In this document: piece after piece, positions 25,801 through 36,326 of the stretch | How positions within the stretch are numbered: the first letter of the stretch is position 1 | Layout: every line of letters starts with the position of its first letter | Source: Acorus gramineus | Lineage: Eukaryota > Streptophyta > Magnoliopsida > Acorales > Acoraceae | DNA length: 64,000 nucleotides | NCBI GenBank assembly: GCA_030737835.1 | Contig: CM060855.1 | Location: 430,791-494,790 of the forward strand | Direction: 5' to 3' | The notes under the pieces: model-generated | Seen by the model: only the letters and a program-made list of their open reading frames with translations | Database searches by the model: none | What the model was told of the DNA's origin: nothing | Program-made: the position numbers and the translations under genes

Positions 25801-26409
25801 TCGATCCTGAACAGAACAAGATGATGAATCAAATGTGATCGTATAACCAAGGTCAGCAAGTTGACTGACAGAAAACAAACTCATGGAAAGTTTAGGAACA
25901 TGCAAAACATTTGGCACATTAAATCGATGAGAATGATCAGAAAGAATGCCAGAGCTCGAGACAGACATAGGAGAACCATCAGCAGTGCGAATAAGTGAAG
26001 GAGAACGGAGTGGTGTACAATTAACAAGAATCGATGCATCCGATGTCATGTGATGGGAAGCCCCAGAATCAAGAACCCATGAGGTAATCGGTATACCTGG
26101 TACGGGAGTAGAAGCAGACTGAACAGAACCAGAAAGATCTATACCAGTCAATGATCGTAACATAACATAAAGCTGTTGATATTGATCTTGTAGCCCCTTT
26201 AAATGTGCAATAAGGTGAGCTGTGGTAAACTGTGACTGAGCAGAAGCAACGCGAGGTGCAATTGATGTACATATCTGATCCTGACAAAGAGAAGATTGAG
26301 TAGACGACTGGATTGATAAAGAGAAAGCGGCATCTCGAGCACGTTTTCTAGCCAACTTGCGGCAATCGAGGGTCACATGACCAAAGGAGTGACAATATCT
26401 GCAATCCAT
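22845..26409 (-). pseudogene. Copia polyprotein, broken by frameshifts
   Basis: Reading right to left: CCHC zinc knuckle CRYCHSFGHVTLDC (26403-26360), protease motif WVLDSGASHHMTSD (near 26080-26040), the pre-integrase zinc region DLWHRRLGHLS with CVGCKLGKT (25660-25550), integrase with SDCGGEY and NGVAERKHR (25310-25170), reverse transcriptase with LDVKNAFLHGDL and YGLKQAPRAWF (24040-23900) and YVDD (about 23790), and RNase H with [16 protein letters not shown] and [12 protein letters not shown] (23310-23150). Frame breaks lie near 25540, 23850, 23085 and 22955, so no single protein is possible. The gag-pol junction side is cut by the Gypsy array at 26426. Pol domains are otherwise well conserved, which fits recent decay or base-calling indels. 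Confidence 0.93.
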
Positions 26410-26692
26410 AGTACTTGCACAGCAATTGTTATATATGTGTCACTTTTTAGCCTGCTGGTAACCGTTGGAGCATTTCTGGCAGTTTTAAAAATTTTTAGGG
26501 TTTTTCGATCGGAACCGCATAATTTCAGACTGTTAGCTATCGTCTGAGCTAGAGGACTCCGATTGAAAATCTAATTGCATATTTGGTGTCCTGGTGCCAT
26601 TTTAGACCTCTCACGAAAATTTCATCGAATTCTGGCATCGTTTGCAAAAATTTTGCAGTTCCGGAGCGTATCTGGGTTTTTAAGTCGCGAAC

Positions 26693-26698
26693 TATAAA
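26693..26698 (+). promoter_or_regulatory. TATA box of the Gypsy LTR promoter
   Basis: TATAAA in the context CTATAAATTGGGG, followed within about 60 bp by a CT-rich leader (CGAGATCTCTCTCTCCCC). The same motif lies at 33425-33430 and 40152-40157 in LTRs 2 and 3. The spacing suits transcription start in the LTR, with U3 to the left. Confidence 0.6.
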
Positions 26699-27016
26699 TT
26701 GGGGTGAGCTAATTTCGAGGAGCACTGTTCATCATCTTCCTCGTCGAGATCTCTCTCTCCCCTCTCCGTTTTTCTTCCTTTCAAGCCCCCTAGACCCCTC
26801 GAAATCGAAAACCCAAAGCACGGGAAGTGTAGATCGGGTCCCGATCTACACACCGGTGTCTTCAAATCCGTATTCCGACGATCCTAGCCTCCCCGACCCC
26901 CTCTCTCTCTCCTCTGTTTCGACCCAAATCGAGGGCCGTGATAGATCGGGTGTGGGAAAGCCTTTGAGGAAGGTTTCGGCGCGCGAGGAGCTACCGAACG
27001 TCTTCCCCTCCCCTCG

Positions 27017-27859
27017 GTAAGCTTCCCTTCCCTCTTTTCTTGCATGAATGTGTGCTTGGGGGGTGGGTTTTGTGATTGGGGGTGGTCGGTGGCTGTGGGG
27101 GTCGCCGGAGGGTAGTCGGGGGTGGCTGGAGGGGTCGGCGGCAGTGGGAGAGGTGGTGTGGGGTGCTCGGCAGGCAGGGACGCCGTCTCGGGCAGCAAGC
27201 AGCGGCGGCAGCAGCCCCGGGCCGCGCGTGGGCTGGGCGCGTGCAAGGATGCGCGTGCGCGCGCGGGCGTGCGTGCGCGCGGCCTGCGCGCGGGCGTGCG
27301 CGGGTCGGGGGCTGGCTGCCTTGCTCGTGCTGGTGTGCTGGCAGGGCGGGAGTGTGGGCTGGTGGCCTCAGGCGCGCGAGGAGGTGCTGGCCGAGGTGCT
27401 GGGCGCGCGAGGTGCTGGCGGAGGTGCTGGCGGAGGTGCGCGCGGTGCTGGGCGGACTAGTGCGCGTGGAGCAGGTCGCGCGGGTGCGAGGTGCGCGCGG
27501 GGCGCGGGGCAGTGCGCGAGGTGCGTGCGAGGTGCGCGCGGGGCGCGAGGTGCGTGCGAGGTGCGCGCGAGGTGCGGCAAGGTGGCGGAGGTGCGCGCGG
27601 GGTGCGCGCGAGGCGGGGCACTGCGTGCGGGGGCGCGCGGGGTGCTCGCGGACCGGCGCGAGGCGTGCGGGGCCCGCGGTGGCGCGTCCGGGCGGTGGCC
27701 GACCGTGCGGGTGGTTGCCGGGGGCCGTGCGGGTGGTTGCCGAGGCCGCGAGTAGTTGTTGGGGAAGTGTTGGATGCTTGTTGTGGGTTTTGGGGTGTTT
27801 AATTATGTATTTAATGATAATTGTGGATTAATACTTACCAAATAATACCTGTCTTGCAG
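27017..27859 (+). other. Intron-like segment inside the LTR leader
   Basis: The donor CTCG|GTAAGC at 27016/27017 and acceptor CTTGCAG|ATC at 27859/27860 enclose 843 bp. The acceptor side has the AT-rich composition and CTTAC branch-like motif expected of a plant intron. The same sites recur in LTR 2 (donor 33749, exon start 34592) and LTR 3. Splicing is inferred from signals alone. It would remove the G/C-rich minisatellite from the retrotransposon RNA leader. Confidence 0.45.
27040..27760 (+). repeat. G/C-rich, CpG-dense minisatellite in LTR 1
   Basis: About 700 bp dominated by GAGGTGCGCGCGGGG-type repeats, strongly G-rich on the + strand. Because stop codons are scarce in such sequence, open frames of over 200 codons arise in more than one frame, rich in Arg, Ala and Gly; they have no start context or domain and are not genes. 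The equivalent blocks are 33775-34490 and 40500-41215. Confidence 0.85.
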
Positions 27860-27920
27860 ATCTCGACAGATGGTCGCGCGTTGACCCCGATCACTGGTGA
27901 GTGGGACAATCCAACCCAGT

Positions 27921-27961
27921 GGAGAGGTGTTATACGCACTTGGGCGTATACCGACCTCTCC
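27921..27961 (+). other. Perfect-stem hairpin conserved in all three LTRs
   Basis: GGAGAGGT, then ATACGC, loop, GCGTAT and ACCTCTCC form a long inverted repeat just after the second donor-like site. It is repeated unchanged at about 34653-34693 and 41376-41416. It could be a packaging or structural RNA element; function unknown. Confidence 0.6.
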
Positions 27962-28659
27962 TGGGGCACCTTGGATAAATATTGACCATGTGTAATATGT
28001 ATATCATGCGAGCATGATTAAATTGTAGAATGCATGTTACCCTAGACCTTGCATGTTAGGGACTTGCACCCTTAGGACATGTTATGAGCCATGCAGCATG
28101 TCCCCTGTTTCCATGTTAGGAAGCCCGACCGATGCATGTGCCCTACTAGTTTATTTATTAAATTAAATGCTAGTATTTGTTTACAATGCATGTTATAGTG
28201 AATATTATAGGGGAGGGGCCTTGCGAGGACAGCGGTGAGACCCGGGTTAGGGTACACCGTGTTCCTTGTTTGGTTGTCGGGGTGTCCTATAGCGGGAACT
28301 CACGCTGCCCTCCCGAGTTTCTTTCCCCAACGATATTCCACCTTGTTATAACCTTATGCATGTTCCCCGCATCGTAGTTATGCGCCCTGGTGGGTTCTGA
28401 GGAATTCAGAACGTTAGAGTTGTTATGACGTGTTGTCTGCGGATCCGAGTGGATCATATGCGATGGATAGGCTGTCCTGTTGCCCTGCGTTGGATCCGTT
28501 AGAGACTACCTCGGCGTTAGACAGGTTGTCCCGTGCAGGGGCTCCCACTAGTAGGCGCCTCCTGGTTTGATGAAGGACTGTGCTGAACATGGGAGTGGCC
28601 AAACAACCGCGGAGTGAGGAGAGACTATCGGTGGACCAAGGGTGACCAACAGCCTAGTC

Positions 28660-28997
28660 AGTCCCAAGAGCCTATGTCACCTGTTGAAAGGTGAGGGTGA
28701 GGGTATGGTGGGCCGGCGATGTGGCGACCCACTGGATTGTAAGTCCCAATATCCTATGTCACCCATTGAAGGGTGAGGGTGAGGGTGTGGCGGGTTGGCG
28801 GAAGCGACCCGTTGGTTTTGGTGCAGTTAGTCCCAATATCCTTGGTCACCCTTGAGGGTGAGGGTGAGGGTGTAGCGGGTTGGCGGAAGCGACCCGCTGG
28901 TTTGGTATAGCCAGTCCCAATATCCTTTGTCGCCCATTGAAGGGTGAGGGTGAGGGTGTAGTGGGTTAGCGATCGAGCGACCCACGGCTTTGAGTCG
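28660..28997 (+). repeat. Four tandem units with GGGTGAGGGTGAGGGT cores in LTR 1
   Basis: Units of about 82-86 bp start at 28660, 28742, 28829 and 28913 with AGTCCCAA. Each contains the G-tract series and a CGACCC half. The four evenly spaced G-tracts per unit could form G-quadruplexes. Matching blocks lie at about 35386-35720 and 42117-42455, with small copy-specific indels. Confidence 0.85.
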
Positions 28998-29133
28998 TTG
29001 ATATCATTGTTGTGGCTTGATAATGTGTTGTGGAGGATAAGGATTTTCTGGTTGAAGTCAATATTGTCTGTGATGCATGGGTTGTGCCGTTCACTGAGCG
29101 TGTGGCTCACCCCTCGCATAATCTTTTCTACAG

Positions 29134-29186
29134 TGTCATCTGAGTCGGATCTGGAGGAGGAGCTCCCCGAGGGACTTCATCAGTAG
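29134..29186 (+). other. Exon-like tail of the LTR leader
   Basis: Behind a good acceptor (TTTTCTACAG) the sequence reads VSSESDLEEELPEGLHQ and a stop when joined in phase to the 37-bp exon-like piece 27860-27896, which ends with donor ACTG|GTGAGT. The arrangement recalls a captured cellular gene fragment. There is no independent evidence of expression. Confidence 0.35.
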
Positions 29187-29529
29187 CGGAGTAGCGCCAC
29201 GTCCCGCGAGTTGCAGAGACTATCAGCATCCCTTGTACCAGTATGTATTTTCCGTGCTTGGGCACGCGTTTGTGTTGTATTTGGATGTCTTTGTATGTAT
29301 ATTGGCTCTCACAGGACATGTGATTATGTATGGAGTCTGTAGTGTGTTTTGATTACAGATTCAGTCTTAGTTATCCGCATTTGGTGTATATATATCCTGT
29401 CAGCCTTGCTTTTGTTGTCTGTGTGTCATTTTGGCTGCTTGTGTATGATATTATTGACCTCCTGAGTAGATTCTGATATTATATATACACTTGCCGCGTC
29501 TCGGGGACGCCCGGGGCGTGACAAAAAGG

Positions 29530-29541
29530 TGGTATCAGAGC
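29530..29541 (+). other. Primer-binding site 1 (initiator tRNA-Met)
   Basis: TGGTATCAGAGC begins six bases after the end of LTR 1 and is complementary to the 3' end of plant initiator tRNA-Met. The second copy is at 36258-36269. Confidence 0.9.
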
Positions 29542-29598
29542 CTGGTCCTGTCAGAGCCAATGGTCTTCTTTCGTAGAGATGAGTCCTAGGATTTTGAT

Positions 29599-30057
29599 AT
29601 GGGTATTCTGATCCTAGAGTCTGGTTTTCTTAGGATTGCTGATATGTCTCCTCGTGGAGGACGGCGCGGACATGGTCCCTCTCGACCTTTGGAGGTTTTC
29701 GGACCTGCTAGAGGCGAGGATGCTACTGGAGAGTCCACGGCTGTGAGGCCAGGATCGGCGCAGGAGCCTCCCGCACGGGAACGTGCGTTCGCTCGGATAG
29801 CGGATTCGTTGGAGACTCGGATCAAGGCACTGGAGGCGCAGACCAGAGCGTTGGTAGAGCAAGCGCGGGAGATCCGGGAGCTGAGGGCGGCCCGTGATGC
29901 AGTTCCACAGGTCCCCTTGGTAGCAGATCCGTCTGTGGTACCCGAAGTACCCCCCAGTCCCCGTGGTGATTCCAGCGGTGAGAGTTCAGGATCCCCTAGT
30001 GAGGGAGGTGGAGCTAGAGGCTGCAGCGCGAGTATTGAGTGTGGTTGTTCGAATTGA
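29599..30057 (+). pseudogene. Gag-like frame, copy 1, shifted
   Basis: Starts MGILILESGF and contains an Arg/Gly stretch (RGGRRGHGPSRP) and a heptad-like segment (ETRIKALEAQTRALVEQ), as in the N-terminal part of Gypsy gag proteins. One extra C in a C-run near 29948 shifts the last third out of the frame kept by the second copy. It lacks the retrotransposon gag core domain and the zinc knuckle. Confidence 0.55.
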
Positions 30058-30149
30058 AGAGGCTGGGTTGTAGCCGTCCTGGCAGGAGGCTCTCATCCGT
30101 AGGTACCGCCGATGCAGTCGGAGGGGTACTGATCGTGGGAGTGTGTCAG

Positions 30150-30680
30150 GTAGGGGCTAACCCGGAAATGGATTAATGGATGGTGTCGCGAGCGTGGAAT
30201 CGCTCTCCCCTTCGTTGGATTCGCGTAGTACAGCCCCGGCATTAGACAGGCTCCCGGTCAGAGGACCAGGCGAGCTACGGAGCGGGGAGAGGCTACCGGT
30301 GGACCAGGGGTAGAGAGCAGTCTAAGTCTCTCCCAAAGTCCCAATATGTCTCCTGATGGGAGTGAGGGTGTGGATGAGACAATGACGCGTCAACTCGTGA
30401 CCCAAATTGCTGTTCGACCATTCCCACGGAGGTTGGGTCCGGTCTTGAGAAGGATGTTGAATGACATCGTTGAGTGATCATCTAGAGGTAGATGATCCGG
30501 AGGGGTTAGTGATGTTCTTTAGAATGATGTCTTCTTCTAGTGTTCCTTTCTGGATTAAGGGGCCTTGTGAGGTCGGCGTTGGAACCCGGGCTAGGGTACT
30601 TCGTGTTCCTTGTTTGGTTGTCGGGGTATCCTATATCGGGATTTCATGGTGCCCTCCCGAGGTTTCTTTTCCCAGATAAG
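30150..30680 (+). repeat. LTR-related modules inside the internal region
   Basis: Two blocks resemble LTR sequence. Block 30215-30375 (GTTGGATTCGCGTAG, TTAGACAGGCTCCCG, GGTGGACCAGGGG, AAAGTCCCAATATG) matches LTR 1 at 28488-28760. Block 30558-30675 (GGGGCCTTGTGAGG, GGTACTTCGTGTTCC, GGTTGTCGGGGTATCC) matches 28212-28330. Their order is swapped relative to the LTR. The equivalent in the second internal is about 36880-37405. Confidence 0.75.
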
Positions 30681-33146
30681 GGATACCATGGAAGCATCAG
30701 ATAGATGAGAGATCAAGTGCGAGTTTGGTTAGAGGTTAAGGCCTTTTGGGCTGAGTGATTTCTGGTGAAGGCATATCTGTGGACCCGGGTAAGACGCTTG
30801 CTATGTCGAATTGGCGCAGGCCGTCGAACCCCGCAAGGATTCGGAGCTTCCCGAGTTGGCGGGTTATTGCAGGAAGCTTGACGAGGGACTCTCGAAGATA
30901 GCTGTTCCTCTTAACCGCCTTACTTGGAAGGATATCCGGTTCGAGTGGTCCCCTTCTTGCGAGGAGAGCTTCCTGGAGTTTACTCGGAGGCTCACCTCAG
31001 CGCCAGTTCTTACCTTCCGTCTGGGAGGGGTGGGTTCGCAGTTTGCTCTGACGCATCGCGTTTGGGTGTGGTGATGCGTTCGATCGGATTGGGTGCGTCC
31101 TATTGCAGCTCAGTGGGCGATCGCTAGTGGACAGGGTTCCATAGTGGCATCTGGAGTCGCTTCGATAAATCATTATGTGTTGTAGCTGCCCGGTTGAGGC
31201 CAGAGCCCTACGAGGTGCTCCCAGATGCTATGCTTGTTGGTGCGCCCATATGGCAGAGATAGCGGGCTTGGGAGGCTACCAGGTAGAGGCCACACCGGGA
31301 GAGTGCTGCTAAATGATGACGAAAGCATGGACTCCCGTGATGAATCTGCCCATGAGTGCAGGATGCCGGAGTTCCAATGGTTGTGATGAGCGGCCTATCT
31401 CTGGCGGCATGTAAGCACAGTTGTAGATACTGTCGCGTTTTGCCCCACATTGGTCGCAAATAAGGAGACGCGATGCTAGCGTTCGTGATGGGACTTGACC
31501 GCCATATCAGATAGATGACGTTGCATAGGCATTGTCGAGGTCCGACGACCCCTTATTGCATGTCTCGTGGATTAAGTGCGGTTAAGCGGCTTACCGAGCG
31601 TGTAAGTGTTATCATGAGCGCCAGCCATGCTCGAAGAGCAGAATCCGAACTTGATTGTTCATGGTGTTGTTTTGATCTCCCCGTGGAGGTAGAAGATCAA
31701 TTACCTTTGTCGCGAATGGATGATCTATTTGACCAGCTCTGAGAGCGAGTGCCTGCTGTTAGATCGATCTTCGCACAAGGGTACCACAAGCTGGAGATCC
31801 GAGAGTTGGACATCCCGTAGATGGCCTTTCGTGACCGTTCAGGCACTACGAGTTTTAAGTACTGCCGTCGGGGTGGACGAATGCGCCGGATGCCTTCGTG
31901 GATCTCGAAAGTTTTATTGGGTTTCCGAGGACTACTTTGGGGTAGTCTTTGTTGAGTTGCTGTGGTGTGATGATAAGATGATGTGGGTGACCTTGTTTCC
32001 CCAGGTTGGCATGCCCTCAGGCAAAGTTCGAGATTCATCATCGCGTGAAAAGCGTCAGTCCATCAAGATTCCTCAGTGGGCGTGAGAATGGGTTGTCAGG
32101 GATTGTTGCAGACTCGTTAATGTCACGTTCGGGTCACGACGCCGTCTGGGTGATCATTGACCGACTGACTAAGTCCGCGACTCCCTCCCTATCAGACTGA
32201 TTGAGTCTCTGGACGTCTTGACGTGGGTTTCCACCTTCGCGATTGTTCGTCTTCATGGCACTCCAGTCGGCGCTATTTTCGGTTGAGACGCGAGGGTTAC
32301 TTTGAGGTTGTGGCGCAGCCTTTGGCGCGAGCCTCCATTTAAGTATAGCGTTTCATCGCCGATGGACAGCCAGTCAATGAGGGCGATTCGAACCTTGGAG
32401 GACATGCTATGTGCCTGCGTGCTCGATGTTGAGGGCAGTTGGGTGAGGCACCACCAATTGTTGGGGTATGCCTGTAAGCGACTGCCATTCGAGCACCCGG
32501 ATGGATCGGTGATGGGCACTCTACAGGCGCAGTTCCATACCTCCCTTGTGTTGGGACGGTAGTGGAGCGCCAGTTGGAGGGGCCATAAGTTAGTTGTTTG
32601 ACCTCGCGGTGGCCGGGTTGGTTAGGGTGTACATCTGCACCTCCCAGAACCGACAGAAGGGCTACCCGGGTCATCGTCGCCAGAAGCTTACCTTCGGGTT
32701 TGGCGACCATAATTGCAAGGAAGTGTCCTGGTTTAAGGGCATCCTCTGTTTCGACGTTCGGGGCAAGCCGAGTTGCTCTTTAATGGGACCTTGTTCTCGT
32801 CATTGAGTGGATTGGGGAGGTGGCTTATCATGTAGCCTTTCCCCCGCAGCTGGTTCGTGCCCACGACGTCGTCCTTGTCCCATGGCCAAGGCGTTATGTC
32901 CACGATCCTGCTCACGTCATCCCGTTCGAGCCGCTTGTCTCTGAGCCGGACAGTCATTCGTGGAGCAGTCGATTGAGATCATGGACCGCCGCGTGAGGAG
33001 GCTCTGCACCAAGACCGTCCAGCTGGTCGAGGTGCGATGGCAGCACCGTTCCGGTGTCAAGGACACATGGAAGCTCATGGATGCCAGGTGTGACGCATCT
33101 TTTCCCCTCCTAGATGTTTTTGCATATTTTGTGGACAAAATTTCCT

Positions 33147-33159
33147 AAGGGGGGAAGAA
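33147..33159 (+). other. Gypsy polypurine tract 1
   Basis: AAGGGGGGAAGAA directly precedes LTR 2. The identical tract at 39874-39886 precedes LTR 3. Confidence 0.9.
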
Positions 33160-36100
33160 TGTTATATATGTGTCACTTTTTAGCCTGCTGGTAACCGTTG
33201 GAGCATTTCTGGCAGTTTTAAAATTTTTAGGGTTTTTCGATCGGAACCGCATAATTTCAGACTGTTAGCTATCGTCTGAGCTAGAGGACTCCGATTGAAA
33301 ATCTAATTGCATATTTGGTGTCCTGGTGCCATTTTAGACCTCTCACGAAAATTTCATCGAATTCTGGCATCGTTTGCAAAAATTTCGCAGTTCCGGGGCG
33401 TATCCGGGTTTTTAAGTCGCGCACTATAAATTGGGGTGAGCTAATTTCGAGGAGCACTGTTCATCGTCTTCCTCGTCGAGATCTCTCTCTCCCCTCTCCG
33501 TTTTTCTTCCTTTCAAGCCCCTAGACCCCTCGAAATCGAAAACCCAAAGCACGGGAAGTGTAGATCGGGTCCCGATCTACACACCGGTGTCTTCAAATCC
33601 GTATTCCGACGATCCTAGCCTCCCCGACCTCCTCTCTCTCTCCTCTGTTTCGACCCAAATCGAGGGCCGTGATAGATCGGGGTGTGGGAAAGCCTTTGAG
33701 GAAGGTTTCGGCGCGCGAGGAGCTACCGAACGTCTTCCCCTCCCCTCGGTAAGCTTCCCTTCCCTCTTTTCTTGCATGAATGTGTGCTTGGGGGGTGGGT
33801 TTTGTGATTGGGGGTGGTCGGTGGCTGTGGGGGTCGCCGGAGGGTAGTCGGGGGTGGTTGGAGGGGTCGGCGGCAGTGGGAGAGGTGGTTGGAGGTGCTC
33901 GGCAGGCGGGGACGCCGTCTCGGGCAGCAAGCAGCGGCGGCAGCAGCCCCGGGCCGCGCGTGGGCTGGGCGCGTGCAAGGATGCGCGTGCGCGCGCGGGC
34001 GTGCGTGCGCGCGGCCTGCGCGCGGGCGTGCGCGGGTCGGGGGCTGGCTGCCTTGCTCGTGCTGGTGTGCTGGCAGGGCGGGAGTGTGGGCTGGTGGCCT
34101 CAGGCGCGCGAGGAGGTGCTGGCCGAGGTGCTGGGCGCGCGAGGTGCTGGCGGAGGTGCTGGCGGAGGTGCGCGCGGTGCTGGGCGGACTAGTGCGCGTG
34201 GAGCAGGTCGCGCGGGTGCGAGGTGCGCGCGGGGCGCGGGGCAGTGCGCGAGGTGCGTGCGAGGTGCGCGCGGGGCGCGAGGTGCGTGCGAGGTGCGCGC
34301 GAGGTGCGGCAAGGTGGCGGAGGTGCGCGCGGGGTGCGCGCGAGGCGGGGCACTGCGTGCGGGGGCGCGCGGGGTGCTCGCGGACCGGCGCGAGGCGTGC
34401 GGGGCCCGCGGTGGCGCGTCCGGGCGGTGGCCGACCGTGCGGGTGGTTGCCGGGGGCCGTGCGGGTGGTTGCCGAGGCCGCGAGTAGTTGTTGGGGAAGT
34501 GTTGGATGCTTGTTGTGGGTTTTGGGGTGTTTAATTATGTATTTAATGATAATTGTGGATTAATACTTACCAAATAATACCTGTCTTGCAGATCTCGACA
34601 GATGGTCGCGCGTTGACCCCGATCACTGGTGAGTGGGACAATCCAACCCAGTGGAGAGGTGTTATACGCACTTGGGCGTATACCGACCTCTCCTGGGGCA
34701 CATGGATAAATATTGACCATGTGTAATATGTATATCATGCGAGCGTGATTTACTTGTAGAATGCATGTTACCCTAGACTTTGCATGTTAGGGACTTGCAC
34801 CCTTAGGATATGTATATGAGCCATGCAGCATGTCCCCTGGTTCCATGTTAGGAAGCCCGGCCGATGCATGTGCCCTACTAGTTTATTTATTAAATTAAAT
34901 GCTAGTATTTGTTTAAATGCATGTTATAGTGAATATTATAGGGGAGGGGCCTTGCGAGGACAGCGGTGAGACCCGGGTTAGGGTACACCGTGTTCCTTGT
35001 TTGGTTGTCGGGGTGTCCTATAACGGGAACTCACGCTGCCCTCCCGAGTTTCTTTCCCCAACAATATTCCACCTTGTTATAACCTTATGCATGTTCCCCG
35101 CATCGTAGTTATGCGCCCTGGTGGGTTCTGAGGAATTCAGAACATTAGTGTTGTTATGATGTGTCTGCGGATCCGAGTGGATCATATGCGATGGATAGGC
35201 TGTCCTGTTGCCCTGCGTTGGATCCGTTAGAGACTACCTCGGCGTTAGACAGGTTGTCCCGTGCAGGGGCTCCCACTAGTAGGCGCCTCCTGGTTTGATG
35301 AAGGACTGTGCTGAACATGGGAGTGGCCAAACAACCGCGGAGTGAGGAGAGACTATCGGTGGACCAAGGGTGACCAACAGCCTAGTCAGTCCCAAGAGCC
35401 TAGGTCACCTGTTGAGGGTGAGGGTGAGGGTATGGTGGGCCGGCGATGTGGCGACCCACTGGATTGTAAGTCCCAATATCCTATGTCACCCGTTGAAGGG
35501 TGAGGGTGAGGGTGTGGCGGGTTGGCGGAAGCGACCCGTTGATTTTTGGTGCAGTTAGTCCCAATATCCTTGGTCACCCTTGAGGGGTGAGGGTGAGGGT
35601 ATAGCGGGTTGGCGGAAGCGACCCGCTGGTTTGGTATAGCCAGTCCCAATATCCTTTGTCGCCTCTTGAGGGTGAGGGTGAGGGTGTAGTGGGTTAGCGA
35701 TCGAGCGACCCACGGCTTGAGTGTTGATATCATTGTTGTGGCTTTGGAAATGAGATTGTGGATGATAAGGGTTATCTGGTTGAAGTCAATATTGTCTGTG
35801 ATGCATGGGTTGTGCCGTTCACTGAGCGTGTGGCTCACCCCTCGCATAATCTTTTCTACAGTGTCATCTGAGTCGGATCTGGAGGAGGAGCTCCCCGAGG
35901 GACTTCATCAGTAGCGGAGTAGCGCCACGTCCCGCGAGTTGCAGAGACTATCAGCATCCCTTGTACCAGTATGTATTATTTTCCGTGCTTGGGCACGCGT
36001 TTGTGTTGTATTTGGATGTCTTTGTATGTATATTGGCTCTCACAGGACATGTGATTATGTATGGAGTCTGTAGTGTGTTTTGATTATAGATTCAGTCTTA

Positions 36101-36251
36101 GTTATCCGCATTTGGTGTATATATCCTGTCAGCCTTGCTTTTGTTGTCTGTGTGTCATTTTGGCTGCTTGTGTATGATATTATTGACCTCCTGTGTAGAT
36201 TCTGATATATATATACACTTGCCGCGTCTCGGGGACGCCCGGGGCGTGACA
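33160..36251 (+). repeat. Gypsy LTR 2 (3092 bp)
   Basis: The middle LTR, shared by both units: 3' LTR of the first and 5' LTR of the second. It has the same internal order as LTR 1, with its own variants in the right half (for example GGCTTTGGAAATGAGATTG near 35740, and a short deletion near 35160). No target duplication surrounds it, as expected for an LTR created by recombination. Confidence 0.95.
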
Positions 36252-36257
36252 AAAAGG

Positions 36258-36269
36258 TGGTATCAGAGC
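36258..36269 (+). other. Primer-binding site 2 (initiator tRNA-Met)
   Basis: TGGTATCAGAGC six bases after LTR 2, identical to the first copy. Confidence 0.9.
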
Positions 36270-36326
36270 CTGGTCCTGTCAGAGCCAATGGTCTTCTTTC
36301 GTAGAGATGAGTCCTAGGATTTTGAT

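Larger units (their letters stand above)
26427..29523 (+). repeat. Gypsy LTR 1 (3097 bp)
   Basis: The outer left LTR. In order: TATA box, CT-rich leader, splice-donor-like site, G/C-rich minisatellite (27040-27760), AT-rich stretch with acceptor-like site, a perfect stem-loop (27921-27961), a CCCGGGTTAGGG-containing module (28205-28330), four GGGTGAGGGTGAGGGT repeat units (28660-28997), and a short exon-like tail (29134-29186). TG and CA termini are intact. It shares private variants with LTR 3 in its right half, while in the left half LTRs 2 and 3 agree against it. Confidence 0.95.
29524..33159 (+). pseudogene. Gypsy internal region 1 (degenerate)
   Basis: 3636 bp holding: a gag-like frame from 29599; LTR-related modules (30150-30680); an RT-thumb/RNase-H-like piece with PLNRLTWKDIRFEWS and RLTSAPVLTF (30811-31074); a reverse-transcriptase palm piece with LPLSRMDDLFDQL and GYHKLEIRELDIP (31690-31930); integrase with GHDAVWVIIDRLTKSA (32135-32190) and SMRAIRTLEDMLCACVLD (32374-32430); and a chromatin-end region with RRYVHDPAHVIPFEPL in a broken frame (32890-32940). 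Stops and frame breaks are everywhere. The RNase-H piece stands before the RT palm, opposite to the normal Gypsy order. No functional protein can be made. Confidence 0.85.

Noticed and set aside
26583-27020. 145-codon frame at the start of Gypsy LTR 1
   Set aside because: It is shifted in LTRs 2 and 3 and lies in the presumed promoter/leader.
27048-27831. Open frames of 235 and 251 codons in overlapping frames, recurring at 33780-34563 and 40507-41287
   Set aside because: They overlap in different frames of the same G/C-rich repeat, are Arg/Ala/Gly low-complexity, and sit inside an LTR; scarce stop codons explain them.
28660-28997. CRISPR-like repeat/spacer look of the AGTCCCAA units
   Set aside because: Units are long, diverged and directly adjacent, lie in a plant LTR, and are ordinary tandem repeats.
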